From Liolophura sinensis (lineage: Eukaryota > Mollusca > Polyplacophora > Chitonida > Chitonidae): a DNA stretch of 64,000 nt. The translations under genes and the position numbers were made by a program. Shown one piece after another: positions 56,695 to 64,000 of the stretch (positions are counted from its first letter, which is position 1; each line of letters opens with the position of its first letter). The notes below the pieces were generated by a model. The model saw only the letters and a list, made by a program, of their open reading frames with translations, had not been told where the DNA came from and did not search any database. The stretch covers positions 21,125,608 through 21,189,607 of the forward strand of contig NC_088300.1 of assembly GCF_032854445.1 (NCBI RefSeq), in the 5' to 3' direction.

Positions 56695-59600
56695 CCCTGA
56701 TTCAGATCCAGCTGGTAATTACATCTTTATGCATGTCAAAAATGCGGAATTTAATTGACAAAAATGCTGACATAAGCTGAAAAACACCACAAAACGTTTC
56801 TTCTTTTTTTATGAGGACAAGTTATTATGTCAAAGTTGACATATAAAATAAATAGAGAAGTTGAAGATCAGTTCCTTTGTAATACCATCGTACTATTATA
56901 TGTGGTGATAGCATTTCAATACATTTCAATTCAATTGCAACTGAGGATAAATCGTTCTGTCTTTCCTCAGTCTATATGACACCTCTCATTAACTGAAAAC
57001 ACGACCGAGCATACCTCTTGTACGTGTATATCGAACAGAGAAAACACTATAGCGTTGATGTTATGTCATAGTGCTATATGGATTAAAGCTTTGGGTTGAC
57101 GAACGGGAGTACTGATCCGTGTATAGCTTACATCCTGAGCTGGACAGATTCCCAGCACCTCCCCCCCTTCCCCATACTTTTCACCCAACCTCTCTCTCCT
57201 TTCCGCACACACAGACGACGATAGCGTATATGGTAACTGCTAATGCTCTACTAACATAACAAGCGATTACATTCTCTCCGGTACAATATTTAATCTGTAG
57301 GATTGACTCTGGGCTTGTGTTAAGCTGACCCACGGATGGAATGTATGTGTGTACGGTCAGCAAAGGTCCTGCGCAGAGAGACCTCTAGCGAGCAGGTGCG
57401 CGGACATCCGCATTGTATACCAGACTCACAGTCCCACACAAGAACCGATCGCAGTATTCCATTCGTCACATCTAAAGTTGGTTCATAATCGTTTATAAGT
57501 AGTGTAGCAAGAATTAACCCGTTTTCTGGGAGTCTTTCCAAAAGACCTCTGCACTCGGCGCCCCTGATATACGTGTGCTGCTATTACCAGTTGTGTAGTA
57601 GGCTGTAAACGATTCTGTCTCGACATACCAATGCCCAGTGAAGGTTTGTCAGATAGAACCGCTTCTCCTGTTTATTCAACGGCTCTATACACCCGTTTGA
57701 TGAAATTTCATTAAAGTGACGAAAAGTGAAAAAAAGGGTTGCCTTTGAGCTTGAACACGTGCGTAGGGATAGGTTGCTGTATGTTGACAATTGAAGTCAT
57801 GGCGAACAATGCGTGCAGTGGCTGGGCTGATATAGACCTACTCCAGATCTGACAGGGGCATTGAGGATAATACAAAAACACACTCTCTCTCCGTTCTCAA
57901 TGAGTATTCCAATCGGAGTACACTACTTTAGGAGAGACTGAATTGGCCACTAGCTTATTTTCTAGCCGCAACGAACACCTCTTATTCACAGAGGAAATTC
58001 TCTAAATTATTCATGACTTTTCTTTGATTCTCAATAGTTTGGATAAAGACCATTCTGTGCGACTCCTCACGTGGCCTTTGTCGTCGCCCAGGTCCGCAAT
58101 TCCCGTTCCCTGTTTCAATCGCCTCGTCCCTCGCCACAAGTGAGCTGTACAAAATTACCCCTTCTAAAAGTCATCACTTTATCGCGTGTTTTTCTTCGGA
58201 TCTGCTTGTTCAACTCGCTACTAATAGGCTTAATTTGAAAATAAAACCTTGTAATACCGGCTATATAGAATGTAAGTCTACTTTAGAAGCTTCTCCACAC
58301 TTCCACTGACTTCAATCTGCCTGTATAAAGACCTCATATTCTACCCTCGCCTATAAGCTCTTGGCTGTCACTATCAAACGCTCAGCTTATTTTATATCAA
58401 AGTCCCTTTAATACCAATAATTCTATAGGTAAATAAAATTTTGTGAGCATCCTCGAGAAGTAATCCTCTTTTGCCGGTGAGGAGTGGCGCTAAGTCGGCC
58501 TAGGCCGCTACTCTGCGCTCCTATATAACACCGACCAAGCTCGCGATCCCTGCCAGTTTTATAAAAATCTCCAGAGCTGGGCTCATTTCTCCAGGAATTT
58601 ACATCCGTCATCTTACGAACCCCAGGTCTGTCTCCACATGGACGCTCTATATACGTCTACCTTAGAATATTCGGGCATCTGACGACAACGTAGAGCAGTG
58701 GCAACGACGCACCCAACAGCGCAAGTGTACGACATATATAGGTATGATAGACAAGAACGGCAGGTAAGGACATAGTAGTTAGGTTTAAAAATACGATACT
58801 TTCAAATTGTATTTACTAACCAGTATACAGACAATAATATCCGACACGCCCATCATGTCGTCCTCTGATCCCTATAACCCCGGAAGTCTAGATCGTCCCA
58901 AGCGTCTTGTAGACCTATAACCATGCATGCAATGACTGCCCCCAAACCACGTGGCCCATGGGTAACAAACAGAATGCAGAATGGCGATCCCACGACTAAG
59001 CCGTATATGTAGCCGTTTATAGACGACACTGACTCTGTACTTTGCTCATAAATACTATAACATCAGCGAGCCCGGCGTCGCTTGATCTACCGTTATTTTA
59101 ATTCATGGATATATTTCCTTACTTTTTTATTCTTCATCACTATCGATCTGGTAAGCTGGTTAGGGAATAACAACCATGAGTATCCTAACATGACTTTATA
59201 CATCTTATGACCTGACTGGTCTGCTGACAGGCTGGCAAGACCATGAATTTCAGCTTCTTCTCAGCAACCGCCCACAAACAAAATGGCGTGGGTCCATGAG
59301 TAGGCCTATTTATGAGCTTGGCGTGAATACAGCTGTATGTAATATACAATTTCTTCGGTGCTGTTTTAAAGGTCTTTCCGATGACAAGAGGTCATTGTGT
59401 GGTGGTGCGGCGATCTGACGCATATATCCAGAGGTCCTGCTTGTTTTGCAGTCGGGACACTAACAGTGACAGCCAGGTCTCAGAAAGCGCCGTTGACAAA
59501 TAAAAAACACAATGTAAACAAACGGGGCAAAATCGAAAGTGTAGTCGCATATATTAGGAAATGAATTGTGGTTAGGGTGAGACCGTGTCTGTGCATTGAT

Positions 59601-60887
59601 GACCCGGGTTGATATGAAGGAATCGGTTTCGTAGACCGAGCGCTAGGTCAGCCAACACTTTCTTCTTGATGAAACGATTTCAGAAATAGACGCTGCCTCG
59701 TCCTGCGTTCACGAGATAGCATTGAGAACACAGAGCGACGGACAGAAATGAAAGATGCCGTGAAGGTAATTTACGCGGACGCGAGAGGAAAGCCTATAAA
59801 ACTGATGAGGTAGTGGGTTATCAGTGTGAAGCAGCCAGGTTGGGTGGGGGAGGGGGAGCGGCAGGTAGATTACAGGGGCCCGGGACCGTGTGCCTCGCCC
59901 GGGCGCTCTAATGACGACACTTGGTCAATACAAGGGCAGCCATGGCTAATCATTGCAAGACCTGCTCTCTGAAATCACATCCACAGTCAGCATTATCTCT
60001 AGCATCACCAGAACCGAGATGAATTATTAGCTTATGAAAGTGCAATCATACAAACTCACTTCCTCATCATTTGATACACTAGACAAACACGCGCTCGGGT
60101 CATGCGCAGAGAAGAATCAAACCACCACTTCTTTCTCTCGCCACACCATTAGCCACATTGATTTCTTTACTACTATAATAACGTCGTTCTTAATTTTTTA
60201 TTTAACTTTGTTTGCTTTGGATAGTTTGTTTTATGGAACGAGCTTTTGAATAGAATATTGTAATTCAGCTACATGGGGCTCTGACTAGCGTCGTAAACCT
60301 TTCAAATATATATATTTTATGATTTAGTGCTTATAATATCAGAAGAATTAGGTGTTTGTATAGTTTAGGGTCGTTGCATGGAGGACGGCTGTATATGGCT
60401 GTGGGATCTGTTATGCTCAAGTGCGTTGTGTAATATGTATGCCTGCCATGTATTCCCAATACTGATACTACTCTCTAAATATCTCTCAGCTTTGTACAGA
60501 GTCGTCGTATACGTCCAACCAGAGGGTCGAACTGTTGCATGTTATAAATGTCTACGTTTTTATTTGACCACTCTCTTGCTCTTACTAGCATGGGTCTCAC
60601 TGGTAAACAAATTAATTGTCATTAAGGCATTTTATAATGAGTACAGTTCTCTGTTGTGTAAATATGGTCGGTTTGTCCAGAATCCCTGATGCTCTGCATG
60701 ACAGTTCCTCTTCACTGGAACGGTGGAATGAATATGCATCTTCTTGAATAACCCCACTATGCTGGCTATACGAACAGGCACAATAAAAGTGCAACATAGT
60801 TTGATGAGCGACAGCTAATTAATTGTCCAGGTACACGATTTGGATGCTGATTAAGTTTACGCGTCCATAAAGATTCCATGCGTCTAG
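52922..60887. other. no protein gene seen; AT-rich with scattered GC-richer blocks
   Basis: Holds a short AG repeat (53,778-53,788), a GC-rich block at 53,820-54,130, an AACAACAAC stretch near 54,135 and the TA microsatellite at 56,634. Further GC-richer blocks lie at 57,100-57,560, 58,060-58,150 and 59,800-59,990; the last includes GCAGGTAGATTACAGGGG and GGCTAATCATTG. Nothing reads as a known protein domain. Confidence 0.4.
56634..56692. repeat. (TA)n microsatellite
   Basis: About 29 uninterrupted TA dinucleotides. Confidence 0.97.
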
Positions 60888-60975
60888 ATGCGATTATTGA
60901 CCCGGAACGCCCTTCTTGGTTGACGACTGATATACGAATGACTGTTTCCACACATAGAGTCATTCCAGCATACAT
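60888..60975 (+). repeat. dispersed repeat family C copy
   Basis: GCGATTATTGACCCGGAACG, then CTTCTTGGTTGACGACTGAT and ATACGAATGACTGTTTCC, matching 19,788 and 26,800. Confidence 0.65.
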
Positions 60976-61061
60976 CGTGGGAAACTGATCACTGATTTTC
61001 TTGACATCACTCTTCTTATTTTATTATTTTATATATAGATGTACTTTCTTCTTTTTTTGTT

Positions 61062-61165
61062 GGTTTCCGATGAACGTTGTCTTGGAAACAAATATTGCGA
61101 TTACTGACCTGAAAACAATTATTATGGTAGATATTTGTATGCAAATGTCTGTTACGACGCCTGAA
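61062..61165 (+). repeat. dispersed repeat family C copy, adjacent to the previous one
   Basis: TCCGATGAACGTTGTCTTGG, then TATTGCGATTACTGACCTG and GCAAATGTCTGTTACGACGC. It lies about 90 bases from the previous copy in the same orientation. Confidence 0.6.
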
Positions 61166-61474
61166 TCCGGAGCACATGGATCACATGGCTTTACCCGCTG
61201 GGAAGTTTTGCAAGATGCCGATCATCCCAAACACACGTTTCTCTATACGATATTATTTTTTAATATATAAGTATTTTTCTGAACTCCTCTTTATAACATA
61301 CATGCATGGAATCGCCTTTTTATGAGCTTCACAATGGTCTTTGGAACATATGATGTTAGTTTGCCAAGGTATATATGTTTAATCAAAACTTGACATAATC
61401 ACAACAGAACTGTGGTGTCACTTATGCAGCCATTCATAACTGACAGTGTTTAATAGTATACATTTTTAAAGAAT

Positions 61475-61865
61475 GTTTTTGTCATTTCACAATCGTTCTG
61501 AGATGACCATTTTCGCAAAACGTTACCTGGACCTAAGAGTGTCACCATCGTTTCGTCATACCAAAATATTTTCTTATGGTATATCGGAGTGTATGTATTA
61601 TATCCTTATTTCCCAAAGTCAGCCTTATTTGGGTTAAGTGTGTACTTTAAAAAAGTTGCCTTCAAACGTTTCCTTGATTTAAGAGTGCCACCCTCTTTTG
61701 GTCATATCGCAAAGATCTGAGGAGGAGTGTCTCTATTAATTCTCCATTTTCTCCCAAGCGTGGCCTTGACTTAAGAGCGTCACCAACGTTTCGTCATATC
61801 GCAAAGGTTCTCTGAGGTTAAGAGTGCTTCAATCATTTCGTCATTTCACCAAGAGTTCCTCTCGG
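61475..61865. repeat. ~47-bp degenerate tandem repeat
   Basis: Units resemble TTAAGAGTGTCACCATCGTT then TCGTCATATCGCAAAGGTTC. AAGAGTG/AAGAGCG anchors at 61535, 61681, 61773 and 61820 are spaced 146, 92 and 47 bases, that is 3, 2 and 1 units. Intervening units have decayed. Confidence 0.7.
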
Positions 61866-64000
61866 ACTTGCCTAGTCGTCAGGTCCTCACAGGTGTGACA
61901 GGTTAAAGTGGCCCAACTTCAGGCTCATTGCGTCTCTCTTGCCCAGATGGCTGCCTTATTAACATTTCAGGCTGCCTTTTTCACTTGCAGCTAATAGAGC
62001 CTGGCTTACTTTTGTAATTTTGTCAAAGTGTTAGCGACTGGTGCGTCTGAGCGGGCTGCTCACACCACAACACGGCCTATCAGCTAAACAACGCCTCTCA
62101 AGTCAAATTTCCATCAAAAAGGGAGGTGTCCGAGAGAGAGAGTAGACAGTGTTGTAGGCGAGTCCGATAGCCTATTGTCCACGAAATGAGCCGTTCGGTC
62201 CAGTGCCCCAAAGACTGTCCCCTTCTGGCCCTCTCAGTTAACTTGACCAATATGTAATCCTACACCCAGTCGCAAACCACCTTACCTGTAACGAAAATAT
62301 TCAGTTCTCAAAAAAACAAAACTGGCAGAGCTGTTATTCCTAGATGCGCAGTTGACTCCAAGACAAAGTGAAGGCAAAGGCCTAGCAGAAGCTGCCATAG
62401 ACGGCGCTGTTGACAAAGGCGTGAAGTACTCGGTCAACGCTAAATTCACAACGACAACGAAAACTCATTAAAGAGTAATATTTGTTAATTTTCACACAAT
62501 AGGGTCCCATCAGAGCTGCGAAAAGGAGTCGTGGGTTTGATTGAATGCTGCATGTGTCAGTATTGACACTGTGAAGGGAGCAGTCGGAGCCGTGGCGACA
62601 CTGCGAGTGGGGAGGACTCTCGCTGGCAAACTTGGACCCCCATCTATCACGAGGGACTTTTCAGCTAGGCACGTCTGCATGGTAAAACTGTGGCATAGAA
62701 AAACTTTAGTTTGGTGGAACGAGCGTTACACAGTTTCCAGTGGTGAGGTGTGAAAGAAAGTACGTGCCATTATCTGAAGAGAAGGGGCGCACTTCCTACA
62801 GGGAGTGAAAACTCCACCCTTTCTACCACCTCCATCAGGTCAAATGATCGACTGACGTAATTTAAGAAAATTCTGCTCTTAACGGTAACTTCCAGACCTT
62901 GCCTAAGCTTTTCAAAGAGAAACGTCAGTAACTTTCTGTCAGTTGTCTTACCATTCTAGTCACATAAGTAAGCTGAGAAAGATTTGGAGGCTTGTCAGAA
63001 ATGGATTTGCGGTAATTTTCCCATTTTGGTAATAGCTGCGACAATTGGTCGCATCCACGTCTTGAAGTCCTCGGTAATCGTATCAGCCTGTCTGATCGTG
63101 GAATGCCGGGAAGTAACACGCGCCGCGCGTGGTTAGCCGGACTACGCGCTACTGACAGCACATTTAACCGTCACAACATCTCGCACTTAAACAATAACTT
63201 ACCATCACTGGAAAAAAAAGCGACACTTTCTTTACTAATTTGACGACATTAACATTTGACTGACATGTCTTCCCAACAAAAGAATCCATTGTTCTGGCGG
63301 AACAAGCAGAGGGGAACTGTTGTGGTTTTCATTATAATGGAGTTCTCCATTATACAGGCGGTCTACTGGTACCACAGGAGACGAAGCCGGACAGAAGCCA
63401 CGAAGACAACCTAACTACACACACACCAGCGCTTAATCACATAGGAGACGACGGCTTATTCGATTCCAGCTTTTTATGACCTCTGATTTCAGCGATAACG
63501 AAACGCTGTCCACACTGACATTCTATTGAAAAAAAAAGACAAGTGTGGCCAGTGGTCCGATGCACCCAGAAAGTTTGACGCAGGTGGGTCCATGCACGCA
63601 CCGCCAGTTGTCTCCTGTTGAGCTATATACATTGGGGTTATAATAGAAGAAGGAAATATTGCTTGAGCTACATTATATGCGTAATTGACTTTTTATCAGT
63701 GTTATATGTATAGTTAACGCCACATAACATTTCGTATTCTTTTAATGTCACCATGAAAAATTTTGCCAAATCTAACTTATACGACAATGTTCTATTTTTG
63801 TGCTTTTGGCATAACTGCTTGTAACATCAAATTCAGACTTGTATATTATATTAAAACACACAAACACAGATATACGTATAAAATTAAGAGAATCTTTGGC
63901 CTTAATAATGAGTAAAATAATGGAATTCCTTTAAAGGAATGGAAACGATAATAATGCAGAATAATCTGTAGGAAAATATGACAACTCCTTTATATAAATA
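61866..64000. other. no protein gene seen; two strong minus-strand splice donors
   Basis: GC-richer unique sequence at 61,866-62,250, 62,340-62,760 and 63,000-63,180; AT-rich at the far end. Minus-strand donors TTACAG|GTAAGG (exon edge at 62286) and GTGATG|GTAAGTT (exon edge at 63203) could mark noncoding exons of Otx or of another transcript. No coding frame supports either. Confidence 0.35.

Overview
This is a eukaryotic, probably marine molluscan (bivalve or gastropod) window. It has one recognisable protein-coding gene, a complete Otx/orthodenticle homeobox gene on the minus strand (coding span 38629-43016). Low coding density, canonical GT-AG introns, tRNA-derived SINEs with AAATAAAT or ACTC tails, many degenerate minisatellites and TA/TG microsatellites all point to an animal genome. 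The molluscan assignment rests on the Otx protein and on repeat styles I associate with molluscs; it is an inference, and no database search was possible.

Layout. Positions 1-9,700 hold SINE copies, a 44-bp and a 25-bp degenerate minisatellite, and little else. Positions 9,800-20,900 hold degenerate tandem repeats, a clear 58-bp minisatellite, five copies of a dispersed repeat, and a GC-richer unique block near 18 kb. Positions 20,900-29,600 contain compositionally distinct unique blocks, a ~50-bp degenerate tandem repeat, two tandem 129-bp foldback sequences, a long TA/TG microsatellite and a dense cluster of TGTTTA/TAAACA motifs. Positions 29,600-37,700 hold a three-site TAATCC cluster and a large 35-36-bp minisatellite. 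The Otx gene and its probable UTRs occupy about 37.3-43.2 kb. Positions 43-64 kb, upstream of Otx, contain no recognisable protein gene. They hold several GC-richer blocks that could be cis-regulatory, candidate noncoding upstream exons, a TA hairpin, a ~47-bp degenerate tandem repeat and microsatellites.

Reading the locus: Otx is a K50 homeodomain transcription factor for anterior and neural patterning. Developmental homeobox genes often sit in gene-poor territory rich in enhancers, and this window fits that picture. The TAATCC cluster at 30.6 kb, a second set near 18.2 kb and the forkhead-like array at 28 kb are candidate regulatory inputs. Each needs cross-species conservation or reporter data. 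I found no CRISPR, prokaryotic operon, viral gene, toxin gene, genuine tRNA/rRNA gene, or intact transposase or reverse transcriptase. Apart from Otx, every open reading frame I looked at is short, unconserved to my eye, and best explained by chance or by repeats.
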